Shown here: positions 10,119-21,785 of the stretch, piece after piece
Layout: each line of letters opens with the position of its first letter
Numbering within the stretch: the first letter of the stretch is position 1
NCBI GenBank assembly: GCA_016648135.1
Contig: JADDOH010024902.1
Location: 62,001 to 126,000 of the forward strand
From: Agrypnia vestita
Lineage: Eukaryota > Arthropoda > Insecta > Trichoptera > Phryganeidae
DNA length: 64,000 nt
Direction: 5' to 3'
Translations under genes and position numbers: made by a program
Notes under the pieces: model-generated
Databases searched by the model: none
What the model was told of the DNA's origin: nothing
Seen by the model: only the letters and a program-made list of their open reading frames with translations

Positions 10119-10735
10119 TGTAACATCTTTCCTCTCGCTTTCCTGAAATCTGTGGCAGTGATTTCGTGAAAAAGGACGGAAATGCGTAACAGGAAATAAG
10201 ACGCGCGCAATTTCATTTAACCAATGAGCGCGCGCGAAGCACGCGCGATGGACAAAAAATCATCGTTTATAAACAAATCAATGTCTAGCAAGTGCCATCA
10301 CAGCGAAGACGCGTAATACCAGCCAATGGTTCTGATTGATTCTGTTAATGTAAAAAATAACTACCCTTAATGATTTATATTCTCAAATTTTATATAATTT
10401 ACGTGATTATTTATAAATATTTCTTCAATGTTTTCATACGATATGTATGGCGGCACACCACCTCCATCTATGAAAATAAATAAAAACATATAATAATTGA
10501 CCAAACACATTTCTAAACAAAATCCATATGTAGTACCTACCTAGTGCGGTAAAATTCAATAATAAATAAATGCACATACATTTTCTTTACTTGTATTTCC
10601 TAATTAATAAATATATAGGTATTACTTTTTTAAATTTTGATGTTAATTTCTGTTGCTGCTCAATTGATATGTTTAATTGTGAGATGTCAAATGTTACACA
10701 TCATATGTAAGGCTCGCTCGCTTTCTTATTATCTT
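10119..10735 (+). repeat. Dispersed repeat R1, copy 2
   Basis: Aligns with 2975-3515 over its full length. It carries an extra GC-rich segment (GCGCGCGAAGCACGCGCGAT at about 10231) that copy 1 lacks. Confidence 0.65.
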
Positions 10736-11368
10736 ACAACTTGAAAATAAAGTGAATTGAATTTGATATTTTTTTTTTTATCTGCAAATTCTTTCGATGT
10801 AGTCCATATGGCTTAGTTCTCACAGTATTTTTTTCTACGTCTCAAAAACCCAAAAAAGACGTATAGTTAAACTTTTTAACAAATAACTGCGGCTTTGGTA
10901 CTTCTACAGTCTATATGGAATACTATTTAGACACTAACACGGAGACACCCTCATTATCTATTTTTCGTTTTTATTTCATTAACTGGCTGTATAAGTATTT
11001 ATTTATTTTATTTAAAAAAATTGTAAAAATCGTAAAAAATTTCAAAAAAAAAATATCACCAAAAAATAGACATGAAAAAAGTTAATTTCTATGTATTTTG
11101 ATGGTCTGTGATTTTTACCATACTCAGTTGACAGCGTATTCTTCCAAGGGCGCGGTATCCTAGAAATTTAAAGAATAAATATATAAATAGCATGGTGGTA
11201 AGTTAGTAGGTACCTAATAATCTGGTTTAACAGTATTTTTAGATTATTCGGGTTTCCCTCAATTATCACGGATAATCGGCCCTCTACTGTGCTACTAAAT
11301 GTGCCTACTGCTTGTTATGCGTCCACATTCAACCGCTCGTGTGTTCTATAAAAGTCAGAATCCATCAC
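10736..11368. other. No gene seen
   Basis: AT-rich with poly-A and poly-T runs. Nothing coding is recognised. Confidence 0.35.
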
Positions 11369-12732
11369 CAGGGCCGTTCCTAGGAAATGTACCGCCCCCA
11401 GGCAAGTAAAACCATTTCGCGGTGTTATATGAAGCAGTATTTGAATACTGTGCATAATATATCTATCGCAAATCAAATTATAGGTAAGTACTAAAAAAAT
11501 TAATAAAAACTAGTGTCCGACCGAAACAGAATTTTCTACCGAAACCGAATCTTCGATATCTGTCTCAATTTCGGCCGAAACCCAAACCGAAACCGAAATT
11601 TTTTTTTACACGTGTTAGAAATCTATTGTTTACTGAAATTTGGCTTATTTTTTTACACTTATACACACAGACCAGCAAGTTAGTCCTGTTTTTATAGCAC
11701 AAGCGTTTAGCTTAGTTTAAAAATAGTAAGAATGTCTTTGTATGTTTGTTCCTTTCAGGCGCTCTAGAGACCAAATGCGTGGGTCGATTTTGACGATTCT
11801 TACGTCAACCGATTTGTCTTAATCTTGCAAGTGTCACTAAAGACTGTTGAAGTCGCTATGTTCCGCATTAGAATTTATTATTTGTTTTATGTGTGTATCG
11901 ATCATGAAAGTATTTCAGTGGTGTAGTTACTCAATATTACTTAACAGAATTCTAGACTACTGGACTTTTTTTCTTTTCAGTTTTTATTTAAAGTTCGCTC
12001 TTTATGCAGTCGTTTTATTTTTGATTTTTTAAATATACTTTTTTAGGTTAATTTGGCGCCCCGAGCAATGACGCCCACAGTAGAGCCTCCAAATATTCGT
12101 GATTCCAAATATTCGTGATTCCAAATATTCGAATACCGAATAGTTAATGATAATATATTCGAATATATATTATCATTAACTTGAAGAAAGGAATAATTTA
12201 CTTCGGATGATAAATCAATTCTTTATATTAAAAAAAAACACATTAATTGTAGTAGGTTATAAAAAAATATATATTGAAAAATAATGTTGAATTATGAAAT
12301 ACAAATTTAAAAAAAAAACAAAAAAAATATCTTAATAGCTGACAAAATTTTAGATACGTTTACATTACCTACTTCATATCTCACACCCCACGTGCAAGTT
12401 TTTTTAATTTTTTTTTTGTATATAACTTCTTGTTTGTCGGCTCAAATATTTATGAAAGCTTAATAGAAAGCCGACAAAACAATGTGTTTTAAACGTAAGT
12501 GCTTATTGTAATAAAACTATAAAGATAAGCATGACTTTAAAAAAATCATTATGTAGCCCATAGCGGTATACCTGAAATGACTTTCATCGCTTGCAAATGA
12601 CTTTCAGGGTTCGTAAACCTTTGTTTCGTTTGGAAAAATATTAAAAATCTTATTATATAAATACGAGCGAATACTTTTTAAAGTATTCGTAAAGTATTAT
12701 ACTTTTTAAAGTATCGCCCTGGGACGGCCCTG
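11369..12732. mobile_element. hAT-like element with imperfect 8-bp target duplication
   Basis: Inverted ends CAGGGCCGTTCCTAGG and CCCTGGGACGGCCCTG are flanked by TCCATCAC on the left and TTCATGAC on the right (6 of 8 identical). Inside are an AAACCGAAACCGAAA-rich block at 11512-11610, a SINE body fragment at 11676-11750, a three-fold GATTCCAAATATTCGT repeat (12089-12140) and a hairpin at 12140-12182. No transposase is recognised. Confidence 0.6.
12089..12182. repeat. 16-bp tandem repeat followed by AT hairpin
   Basis: CCAAATATTCGTGATT is repeated three times. It is followed by GTTAATGATAATATATTCG and its near-perfect reverse complement. Confidence 0.65.
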
Positions 12733-12911
12733 TTCATGACCCGCATTATGCGTGTGTTTGTGTGTGGTATTGGAGAGCTGCTGGTCTGTTTGAAAAAAGC
12801 ATAATAAGTTCAGTATGCCAGCGATGGTTCGGGACCCTTCAAGGGACTGCTGACTGACACACGGACAATTTGTTTATGTGCCCGGCGCGCACAAACAAAC
12901 AGCACACTTAC

Positions 12912-12985
12912 CAGGCGGGCAGGGCCGCGGAGGAGATCGCTACCACGCTGCCTTCGACTTCCGTAAGACGACTGTGATGGAGTAC
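12912..12985 (-). other. Candidate isolated coding exon, minus strand
   Basis: A 74-bp GC-rich block in AT-rich DNA is bounded on the minus strand by a pyrimidine-rich CTCCTTTAAG acceptor and a consensus GTAAGT donor. Two minus frames are open: one reads TPSQSSYGSRRQRG..., the other EVEGSVVAISSAALPA. The GC contrast resembles the ess-2 exons in this window. No partner exons are recognised, so this is speculative. Confidence 0.25.
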
Positions 12986-13046
12986 CTTAAAGGAGAATAA
13001 TAAAATAAAATAATAAAAAAAAATTATATAAAATTAACCCTATTTT

Positions 13047-13290
13047 TACTCCCTTTATATTAACTCCTGGCGTCTGCTTGCTTGTTTGCCGGCTTGCCGT
13101 CAAAAAAAACTTTGGATCGATTTTTGACCCTTTTCCCATGATCCAATCGAGCTGAAACTTGGCAAGCAGACTCGTGACGACGATCAAGAAGAACTATCAA
13201 ATTTTCGTTAAAAAATTAATAAATATAGTATAATTTTGGATTTTTCAAAATTTTAATGGTTTTTTCAAATTGGAATCAATACAAATGAGT
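13047..13290 (+). mobile_element. TACTCCCTTT element, 5' part
   Basis: Left end intact (TACTCCCTTTATATTAACTC). Similarity stops near 13290 and resumes as the right half at 13770-14150, so this is either an element with about 480 bp of unrelated insert or two truncated copies. Confidence 0.65.
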
Positions 13291-13769
13291 AATTAGCCCG
13301 ACGCTAAAAGGAAAAAAAAAACACATCTTCATATGAGATTCCTAACATCGGTGGTGCGGTCAGAGGGAGAAAGAAGTATATGACGATTATCCCTCAAACG
13401 TTAAATATAAACAGAATCCAACAATATGTCTCTTTAATACGGTTCAACGTGACAATGACAATTTTGCCATAATTTTACATCGGGACGCTGTGGGAGAAGA
13501 AATGAATTAGTAAGTATATGAAATAATCTTTTTTCTATAAGCTTTAAATACAGCATTAGTGTTTAATTCACGTAATTTCAATCGAAACATGAGAATTGTG
13601 AGGTTACGTTTGCGGCGGAGGGCAGTTGTCAGACCAGACCGCAGAAATCGGAAATCGCAAATAAAAGTTTTTAATTTGAGAGAGATACGTGAAAATATAC
13701 AAATATTCTTATTCAAGTACCACGAACACCGAATACCGACGTATACCTAGGTCTCGTTATCAAATTTTT
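13291..13769. other. Insert of unknown type between element halves
   Basis: The two halves of a TACTCCCTTT element flank it. Open frames of 63-69 codons exist on opposite strands over 13507-13750, rich in R, N and K, with no recognisable family. Confidence 0.3.
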
Positions 13770-14150
13770 GTTAAAATACTATAATTATTAAAAATTTTGT
13801 TAAAAAATAATAATAATTATAGTATAATTTTGGATTTTAAGAAATTTTAATGGTTTTTTCAAATTGGAATCATACAAAAGTTTGATTTCTACCAACGACG
13901 CCGGCGGCCCGATAACGTCACGGAATATTTAAAATTTGAATTACTCCGTCGGTAGGTATAATAGGTACTTCACTACGAATTTCGAAAATTTATGACAATT
14001 GGTTCACAGATGACAGCACACTTCGGTTGTTTGGGAAGAAATCAAATAATAAAGAGAGATTTTTGACATAGATATTTGTCTAGACATGTTTCATTTTCAG
14101 TCAATCAATTATTACATAATGGTAAACTTAATTTACAAAGAAAGGGAGTA
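13770..14150 (+). mobile_element. TACTCCCTTT element, 3' part
   Basis: Runs from the TTATAGTATAATTTTGGATT block to the terminus AAAGAAAGGGAGTA. The segment AAATCAAATAATAAAGAG at about 14039 is the uninterrupted counterpart of the mariner insertion site at 50646/51917. Confidence 0.75.
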
Positions 14151-14176
14151 AAATAAAAGCTTGGTTTTTATGGGTT

Positions 14177-14400
14177 TTTACTCCCTTTCTTTTAACTCGT
14201 GGCGTCTGGTTGCTTGTCTGACGAAAAAACTTTGGATCGATTTTAAACCCTTTTCCCGTAATCCAATCGAGCTGAAACTTTGCAAGCGGACTCGTGGCGA
14301 CGATCAAGAAGATCTATCAAATTATCGGTTAAAAAATTAATAATTATAGCCTAATTTTGGATTTTTAGAAATTTTTAATGGTTTTTTCATACAACTTAAG
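14177..14400 (+). mobile_element. TACTCCCTTT element, 5' part, next to previous copy
   Basis: A new left end, TTACTCCCTTTCTTTTAACT, begins about 27 bp after the previous copy ends, giving two head-to-tail copies. The right part is missing. Confidence 0.7.
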
Positions 14401-14451
14401 CGCGTTGAAAAATTAAAAAACATGATAAATGACAGAAATATGAAGGAAACA

Positions 14452-14492
14452 AGCATTACATGTATCATATTTTATATGATACATGTAATGCT
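14452..14492. repeat. Perfect 18-bp-arm hairpin
   Basis: AGCATTACATGTATCATA, a 5-base loop, then TATGATACATGTAATGCT. The arms match without a mismatch. Confidence 0.85.
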
Positions 14493-14569
14493 AAATACAT
14501 TATATTTTATAACAGAATAGAATATGTTATTTGGTTATTAAAAAGTTAAGGTTGTTATTACGGTCGTTA

Positions 14570-14917
14570 GACATATTTAACTGTAACTGGTTGCGAATAT
14601 TTTATACGAACCATATGTTTTTCGAGAACGATTCTCGACGTTTCTACGAATTCTTATTCAACGTCATCAGGAGGACGACCCGTACCCGCAGAGGTAAAGG
14701 GCGGACTGATTAATGCTTTTGAGGGTGTAAATTATATGCACTTTGATCTGAAGTGTTCGCCCTCGGAAGCATTTATCTGTCCGCCATTTACCGACGCGGG
14801 TACAGGTCGTTCTCCTAATGACGTTGAATAAGAATTCAACGAAACGTCGAGAATCGTTCTCGGAAAAACACACGGTTCATTTAAAATATCCGAAACCAGT
14901 TACGGTTAAATATGTTA
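14570..14917. mobile_element. Palindromic Penelope-like terminal unit
   Basis: Two arms of about 155 bp in inverted orientation meet near 14740. Each arm carries ATTCTCGACGTTTC / GAAACGTCGAGAAT and a TATTCAACGTCAT block. The GAAACGTCG motif also follows a PLE ORF relic at 60650. AATATGTTATTTGGTTA occurs as a direct repeat at both edges (14522 and 14910), a possible target duplication. Confidence 0.55.
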
Positions 14918-14929
14918 TTTGGTTACAAC

Positions 14930-15600
14930 AAAATTCATAAATTCAGTTAAATAACCCAAACTCAATACACACATATAAAGTCTCCTGCATGCTAAGAAAC
15001 AAATGAAAATAGTGGTTTGCAAATATGTATATTAAGCTCTTCATTAACCCTTCGTCGGGCGCTATATTGAATCGGCGAGCACCTGACAGGCGCAGGTAAA
15101 AGAATCGTAATTAATACTCTAAAAGTAATCACTGACTAATTGTGGGGACATTTAAAAGAAAAAAAAATTTAATTCGTTGCAAAAAAAACAATGCATTTAT
15201 TATCAGAAAAGTTTAGAAGAAAAAGTATGAAAATATCAGCAGTGATATAATGACTAGATAATAGCCATTCTTTTTACCACTTTTCCCAGCATAAATCTCC
15301 ATGTTCAGCATTTAAATCATCTTTGCATCAACAAGGGCAACGCATTAGATGTCGTACTTACTTGAAATTACGAACCGTTGTATGCGTGATGAATGCGCGC
15401 GCAACAGTAAGTTAGAATAACTGCGACGCATCTGGTAGACACTAAACCTGATTGTAGTATAATATTGGATTTTTGGAAATTAAGCGCCAAACCAGTTTCC
15501 ACTAGTAAATGAGAAATGGATTATAATAAAAACTTGGTTCTTATGTGTTAATTTTTCAAACCGCTCTGTGTGTATGTGTTAAATTCACTTGCGGGTTATT
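14930..15600. other. No gene seen
   Basis: AT-rich. TTGTAGTATAATATTGGATT at 15453 resembles the interior of the TACTCCCTTT family. No coding is recognised. Confidence 0.3.
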
Positions 15601-15662
15601 TTCACTTGCAGCTTTCGTCATATTGTGGAAGTTAGCAGCATAAAGGGTCTATATCTGTCCCA

Positions 15663-15790
15663 GGGGCGCAGCTCCAGAATGGCGAACACTTCGTCACGAA
15701 CATAAAGTTCGACATGAACATCAAACGGGCATTTCGAATGTGCCAACTTTGGAGGCGCACAGCGGCCATTTCCCAATTCCAACGGGACAA
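15663..15790 (+). other. Candidate isolated coding exon or retroelement fragment
   Basis: Preceded by a pyrimidine-rich TATATCTGTCCCAG acceptor. The plus frame is open and reads NGEHFVTNIKFDMNIK then RAFRMCQLWRRTAAIS. The block is GC-rich against its flanks. The other strand is also partly open, and no family is recognised. Confidence 0.2.
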
Positions 15791-16091
15791 TCGGATAAGT
15801 ACATAGTATATAAATAAAAATAAAACTATATATTCAAGAACACATTCATATTTGTGAAGTTGTAATTCTTCAGAAAAAAGTTCTGTGAAATTTTAAACCA
15901 AATTAATTAATCAATTAGAAAGACATACAGAAAATTTAGCGGTGGCATTGCAAAGTAATTTGAACTACCTACTATGAATCATGAACAAAGTATAAAAAAA
16001 AGTGGATTGCTCTATGGACACAAATAAAAATTAATCAATTAATAAAAATGAGAACTACATATAAGGTCGATATATTCACGGAAACATAGAG

Positions 16092-16165
16092 GGTTGCTTT
16101 AGATTAGTGGTCAGAGCACCAGCCTCGGAAAGGAGGTGACCTGGGTTCGAATCCCGGTAGTAACC
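16092..16165 (+). mobile_element. tRNA-like SINE head (degenerate tRNA)
   Basis: Contains a TAGATTAGTGG A box, a GGTTCGAATCC B box and a T arm that pairs, and GGTTGCT can pair with AGTAACC apart from one G-U. The anticodon stem does not pair, so this is a tRNA-derived SINE head or tRNA pseudogene rather than a working tRNA. Confidence 0.45.
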
Positions 16166-16269
16166 TAATATTTTTTCGTGAATTAGACTTTCTAATTGAT
16201 TGATAAATTAGTTTTAAAAATAAAACTCTTTGTATAAATATATTTATGAATTATCAACATGTTTCGGAG

Positions 16270-16640
16270 CCAATGGTCACTTCATCATCATCATCATTGG
16301 CGCTACAGTCCACTGTGAGCCTCCTCCAGAAATTTTCGCAATTTCACCCGGTCCATCGCCCGCCTCTTCGAGTTTGTCGCACCGATTGCCCTTAGATCCC
16401 CTCTTCGCCATCCATCCATCTTAGCTTCGGTCTTCTCACACTTCTTCTGCCCTGTGGTTGTGTGTTGAGAATCTTTTTCTTTGTGTATTAACTATGGTGG
16501 GCTCATTGTAAAGACTTTCCAGCTCATGGTTATACCCTATCCTCCATATTCCATTTTCACAGAGGGGTCCAAAGATTTTCCTCAACACCTTTCTTTCAAA
16601 AGCCATTAGTCTCTCATTTTAGTCTCTCAAAACAATGGTC
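16270..16640 (-). pseudogene. LINE reverse-transcriptase post-domain relic
   Basis: The minus strand reads ERLMAFERKVLRKIFGPLC, then NGIWRIGYNHELESLYNEP and, after a shift, SGGGSQWTVAP. This matches insect LINE ORF2 (FERKVLRKIFGP...NGVWRRRYNHEL..LY). Stops and frame changes are present. The tail is a CATCATCAT simple repeat. Confidence 0.65.
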
Positions 16641-17170
16641 CCTTCATCAGAATACAACTCCTTCTCCGTGTCACTCTATCCCGGTTCATCCAGGGTCGGG
16701 CCTCCTTGTGCGAAGACGCCATGATCTTCTGTTCTGATCCTGGGTTGTCACAACGGGAAGATCTTGTGCTCTCAACATTAGCCCATCATGTTGCTGGGGG
16801 TCCGCCTCTCCCTCTAGGTTTAGTTGAGATGTTGAATGTTCTTTTCACTGAATAGTCCTCATCTCTACGTGATGTGACATGACCTTACTATCTCATCCTG
16901 CTTTCCTTCAGTTTTTAGCTTTCGGTGCTCCCTTGAAAGACCCTCTGACATACTCTCATTGCAGATTCTGCAGTCAGTCCAGCACAATATTTATTTTAAT
17001 TGTTTTCAGCTGTTGTTCATCAAGATACAACGTACACTAAAATTAAAAAGATATTAATTCTTAATTAGTTTTCTTTTAGTGTTTGTTAATATCTATACTT
17101 ACAATTTTTAGTAAAGGTAGGCCTCTTTTCATATAAGAAAGACAATCGTATCAGTATGTGAAAGCCGTGT
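16641..17170. other. Probable further LINE-derived sequence
   Basis: Pyrimidine-rich plus strand (16620-16990) in the same style as the adjacent minus LINE relic, but no clear protein motif; AT-rich after 17000. Confidence 0.3.
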
Positions 17171-17189
17171 GTACGAGGCACATTGCTTC

Positions 17190-17350
17190 GTTGTGTTGGT
17201 GTTTCCCGTACCTAATGATGGGATGTGTGTCCATCATTAGGTACGGGAAACATCATCAGGGCTGATGTGAGGCTGATGTGGAGACCTCTTTGCTCATCAG
17301 CCTTGATGATGGACCCTGCAATGGGATCCGAAACGTCGGCCAGAGAGGTC
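17190..17350. mobile_element. Penelope-like terminus with short inverted repeat
   Basis: GTTTCCCGTACCTAATGATG is followed at once by CATCATTAGGTACGGGAAAC, then GATGATGGACCCTGCAATGG and GGATCCGAAACGTCGGCC. The last two are shared with the palindrome at 44684-44886. Confidence 0.5.
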
Positions 17351-17399
17351 ATACATCGAAAGCATTATAAAAATCGAAACACTAAAAATCATCACAGAC

Positions 17400-17640
17400 T
17401 AGCAATTGGCGAAATACAAGACGAAGACATAAAATTACACAAAATACACACCAACACAACACTAGAATGGCTCAAAACTATCACATAACACACGCCAAAA
17501 CAAAAACAGGACAATCCCGACTAATTTGCAACGGACTAAAACTATACAAAGACCTGCCACAATAGACCAAACAGCTGACCACTGACAAATTCAAAACAGA
17601 TGTGACAAAAATATTAAAACTCGGCCAACTATAAAAAAAT
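17400..17640 (+). pseudogene. Non-LTR retrotransposon C-terminus relic
   Basis: The plus frame near 17515-17630 reads SRLICNGLKLYKDLPQ, stop, TKQLTTDKFKTDVTKILK. This is the common terminal module G-L-K-x-Y-x-x-LP...FK of LINE ORF2. One in-frame stop. Confidence 0.5.
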
Positions 17641-17899
17641 GACTTCGTATCTAAATTATATTATTATATTTTCTTATATTCAATCATGTAAAAATGTTAC
17701 CCATAAGGTTTCCTTAGGTTACCTTAGGTTTCCATTACTTTTTAAATAAATAAAAAATATATGCACGGCAGAATATCCCAGAAAACAATACATAGAAGAG
17801 TCACAGAGTATTAGTAGCATTATGTGTTAAATGCCATTAATTTTAGGGCCTTATTATTTGAGAAGTATTTCATATAATATTATGAATATGCAGGTCTGA

Positions 17900-18130
17900 A
17901 AATGGCCCACCGTGCGCCGGCGGCACCGCTGCAGTTTTACGGCTGCATTTTTAATGCAACATTAAAAATGCACTCTCACCGCGACTTGCGTGTCCGCGGT
18001 TCTTTACTCTCACATTGTGGAGTTTTTGGCGGACGCACGTGGCGCGGGCAATGCCAGGAGCAAAAACAGCGCGCAACATGTGCAGCGACCACAGGGTATA
18101 AAATTGTGCAGAGATTAACTAAACCCTTTC
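17900..18130. mobile_element. GC-rich MITE-like block with hairpin
   Basis: CACCGTGCGCCGGCGGCACC...GTGGCGCGGGCAATGCC, with a perfect hairpin GCATTTTTAATG-CAA-CATTAAAAATGC at 17945-17971. Possible MITE; its ends were not resolved. Confidence 0.4.
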
Positions 18131-18314
18131 TTTAGGCGAGGGGATTGAGATTTGAGACACAGCGAAAGTAAACAGTTATAAAAGACTAGTTGTAACCCTC
18201 AAAAATAACGGTAGGTACTTTTGCATGTCGGTTCCTAACGAATAAGTATTTATTTATTTTTCGGAAAAAATATTTTTTTGAGCTTGCTTAAGTGATCTTT
18301 CTACACAATACTAC

Positions 18315-19150
18315 TAGGGAATGCAAATCCGTTCTGTTTTAAAATCCTGATTTTGTTCCAATCTGGATTTTATGGATTAAAATAAAAGCATGTGAAAATC
18401 GAATCAAATGCTTTTTAATTTTTTTTTTGTTATTTTGAATTATTGAAACTATCATAATTAAATATCATAATTATGGTGTTATTTTTATTAAAATAATCAG
18501 TCTGTGACTCGCGTGCTGAGTAACGTTAATAGAATAATCAACAGGTACAAATTATAAGGAACTCTGAAGAACAAAAATAAAGACAAATTGACTCCTTGTC
18601 CAATTTTTAAACATAAACAAAAGTAACAAAACAATTTAACTTCACCTAAATCAACATAAAAACAAAGTAAAAAAAACTACGCCTTTTTTTGAGACATAAA
18701 ATGTGACCTCAAAAATAATAAGGCATCTAAAGTGCTATCGTTTAACCTGCTGCGAATTCGGTTGCACATAATTCCTGCTGCGGACAAAGCACGCTCTGAT
18801 CCAACGCTTGTACAGTTGCCGGCAAACTTCTTGAAATTCTTTGGCGTAGTGGGGGTATGCGCAGAAGGCAAAATTTGGGTCTCTTTGGTGGAAAGGTAGA
18901 TGCGCAAACTTCTCCCCACTACGCTGTAAAATTTCAAAATGTTTGCCGGCTACTGTAACCTCCAGAGCCGATAGACTCGACACTCGCGAGACGCGCGAAC
19001 AGCAAACTCGCTCGTTTCGATTTTTTTGTTAAAATTTCTCATTATTCAAATAATCCGGACTCGATTTTCAAATCCGGATTCGGAGGTCTAGTAAAAATGT
19101 GCGGATATCCAGATTTTTCGGATTACGGATAATCCGGATTGCATTCCCTA
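18315..19150 (-). mobile_element. hAT element with transposase C-terminal remnant
   Basis: Ends TAGGGAATGCAAATCCG and CGGATTGCATTCCCTA are inverted. Flanks AATACTAC (18307-18314) and AATACAAC (19151-19158) form an 8-bp target duplication with one mismatch. The 836-bp interior keeps only the end of the transposase, so it is an internal deletion derivative. A sibling element is at 36042-36568. Confidence 0.8.
18677..18937 (-). pseudogene. hAT transposase C-terminal dimerisation domain relic
   Basis: The minus frame contains CTSVGSERALSAAGIMCNRI, then RSRLNDSTLDALLFLRSHF before the stop. This is the hAT C-terminal dimerisation motif (S.....ER.FS.AG......RSRL....L..L.FL). The catalytic region is absent. 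Confidence 0.75.
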
Positions 19151-19279
19151 AATACAACTTTCACCAATTCCATCGATTTTTTTTCGATTACTTTGAATCT
19201 ACGATACTCTGAGTACTCTACATACGGCTAAACCGCCTAATCTACAACTACAAGTGCGTCAGCTCTATGACTTTTACAC

Positions 19280-19745
19280 TTTTACAAACTAATTATTATT
19301 GATCAGTTATTTGGTCACCTTAATATACAACACATGTTGCGTAAATCGAAAGAGTGCAGAAAAAGTTTATACGTATTTTGTTGTACAAAGCTGGTCAACA
19401 CTAAATAACCTTCACAGCTACGAAGATCGACTTGCCCTTTTCAAGATGCACAAACTTGAGTCCCGACGGAAAATATCCGATCTCGTTGTGCTACACAAGA
19501 TTCTCAGTGGAGCTATTGATTCTCTTTTTCTATCTGACATAAATTTGCGTGTTAAACCCCGCATAAGAAACTCGGAATTCTTTAGAATAAGGCAGCACAC
19601 TAATAATGTTGGTTACTTTCTCCCATCACAAGGTTGTCGTACATACAATACAATTGTGCTGACCTTAATGTTGACATTCTTGCAGACACCCTATCATCGT
19701 TCAAAATGTCACTCTACACAACATCAATTTTATTGACTATAACCT
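19280..19745 (+). pseudogene. Non-LTR retrotransposon ORF2 C-terminal relic
   Basis: The 145-codon frame 19299-19736 contains YEDRLALFKMHKLESRRKIS then DLVVLHKILSG, matching LINE ORF2 ends (Y..RL..L.L..L..RR...DL..LHKI..G). After about 19620 the frame shifts (ADTLSSFKMSLY), so it is broken. Confidence 0.7.
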
Positions 19746-19934
19746 AAACCCATAGAACATTCTATTTATTCCCTTATTTAGAGGCTTTACTGACTAAATA
19801 AAAGTTAGTTTTTTAAATAAAAACCTCTTAATTATTATTTAAAAATAAAAATTACAATGTGTGAAATGTGCTAATAAATGACGCCGCTGCCAGGGGCATT
19901 CTGTTTCATAATTACGTTTATTACTTTTATATAA

Positions 19935-20035
19935 CAACAAGGGTTTTATCTAAGTTATTGTCCTAAAAAAATGCAATCTAGAATATATATTCTGATATAA
20001 ATGATAATAAAAACCCACATTTTCGTAAAAGAAAG
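19935..20035 (-). repeat. Dispersed repeat, inverted copy of 58300-58412
   Basis: TTTTATCTAAGTTATTGTCC...AAAACCCACATTTTCGTAAA is the reverse complement of ACGAAAATGTGGGTTTTTAT...GATAACTTAGATAGAAC at 58318. Confidence 0.6.
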
Positions 20036-20868
20036 GCCGAAATTTAACGTAAACTTATTAAATCATTTTGCAAAACCCATAGCTAAATAGGCTTTTAATC
20101 AATTTTATTATGATAGATCCATTTACTCTTGAAGCATTTCCTTAACATAATATGAACAAATATATTGTTATGACATCAAAAAAATTATAACCCCGAAACA
20201 CTATTTTATTTTTCATTCAATAGAGTTATATTTGGTACACTAATCTCGTATATTTTCAAATAAAGACCATATATTTTGTTTACAAATTGATTGTATAAAG
20301 TTTGAGAAAGAAGTGGTGCTATTTAGACATTAATATTTTTTGACAAGTTGTTAAATATATCGTTTTAAAAAAGACAAAAATTAAACGTTTGTTTCCTATA
20401 TTGCAGTATCCATAAAACCATTAAAACATCGATTATTTTAATTAAATTTTACATGCGTACTAAGAAAATTTCACTGTCATTAATATAAAAATATTCAAAA
20501 AATTATACTTCATACTCAAGAATTAGAATTAATTAAATCGATAATTTTTCTTTCAAATCAGACTTCGGTTGGACTGTCCAATATTAATTTGTAGGATTAT
20601 GTTCACATTATCTTTTCTGTTGCGCGTTCTGATCAGTTTAATGCGCTTTCAAAGTTTGCTGGGGACAGTATTATTCGCTGCACCGGTCATCTGCAACAAT
20701 CTAACTTTGTGGTTCTCAGCCGAGAGCTGGTCTCCGGCCCAGGAGCGCCATTTTACTGCCATCGGTTCTCAGCCATCGAAGTTTATCGCCAGGACTCGCT
20801 CCGCTGCCTCCGACTTTCATGCCCATTTTTATTGCCTCCAAATCGGTACTTACTCGCGTTATTTGTAA
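20036..20868. other. No gene recognised
   Basis: AT-rich to 20560. 20680-20830 is GC-richer, with open frames on the plus strand (20569-20868), but I find no family and no splice context. It is possibly old retroelement DNA that served as the hAT target. Confidence 0.3.
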
Positions 20869-20930
20869 AGCGTAGAGCAGCGGTTCCTAAAGTTGACAGG
20901 ACCTTCTTCTTCTTCTCGTGCCATGTCCGT

Positions 20931-21740
20931 TTACCGGACGTTGGCTATCATGTTGGCTATGCGGACTTTGTTTACTGCGGCCCGGAACAGCTCCACAGTA
21001 GACTGGCCAAACCACTGTCTCAAATTTTTCAGCCATGAAGTCCTCCTTCTTCCAGGGCCCCGACTTCCGGCAATCTTTCCCTGCATTATGAGATGCAAGA
21101 TCTCGTATTTCTCTTGATGTCTCATCACATGTCCTAGATATGCTATACATATATCTTTTGCACTTCTTTTTATTCTTATCTCTTGTCCTTTTTACTAAGT
21201 AGATTTGTCCTTTCCTATCCATTCCTTATTCTCCTTTTACCTCTAATTCTTTGACTCCCATAGTTTGTCCATAACTTAAAACTTTCACTTTTTTTGATTT
21301 TTATTATGTAACTCAAGTTATTGTTGCTTTATGTTAAAACACAACATGTTAATTCTGTGGAAATTTGTAAGATGGTCTCTATACTGTTCAATAATCATGT
21401 ATTGTTAGTTTTCCATAAATAAATAAATATTGAAGTTTTCGAATTTTTATTGTTTCAATAACTTATTTTTCTTTATTCATCCGAGCCATAACATCTTCAT
21501 TCGTAACTCTGTCCATCCAGCTTTTTTTGAGAAATCTTCTGTAGATCCACATCTCGAATGCCTCAAGTCGCCTTATCAGCTCTTCCGTAAACGTCCATGC
21601 TTCCATTCCATAGAATAATACTGAAACACGTAGCATCTGACCATTCGCTTTCGTAACCCAAGGTTGAGATCATGACCGCAGAACATCTTTTTCATGCGGA
21701 TAAAGGACAGGATCGCGACCCACCAATATTTTTTCAATTT
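20931..21740 (-). pseudogene. LINE RT C-terminal relic inside hAT
   Basis: The minus strand reads LNLGLRKRMVRCYVF (near 21650), then HQEKYEILHLIMQGKIAGSR, PGRRRTSWLKNLRQWF and LFRAAVNKVRIANMIANVR to the stop. This order is characteristic of a widespread insect LINE tail (RHEKY.LLQLI.QGK...GRRR.SWLKNLR). Frameshifts lie between the blocks. Confidence 0.75.
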
Positions 21741-21785
21741 TCGGGACCCGCCTCCTGTCTCACATATTCTTAATACATATTGCAA

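Noticed and set aside
16092..16165. Functional tRNA gene
   Set aside because: The T arm and boxes are good but the anticodon stem does not pair; more likely a SINE head.
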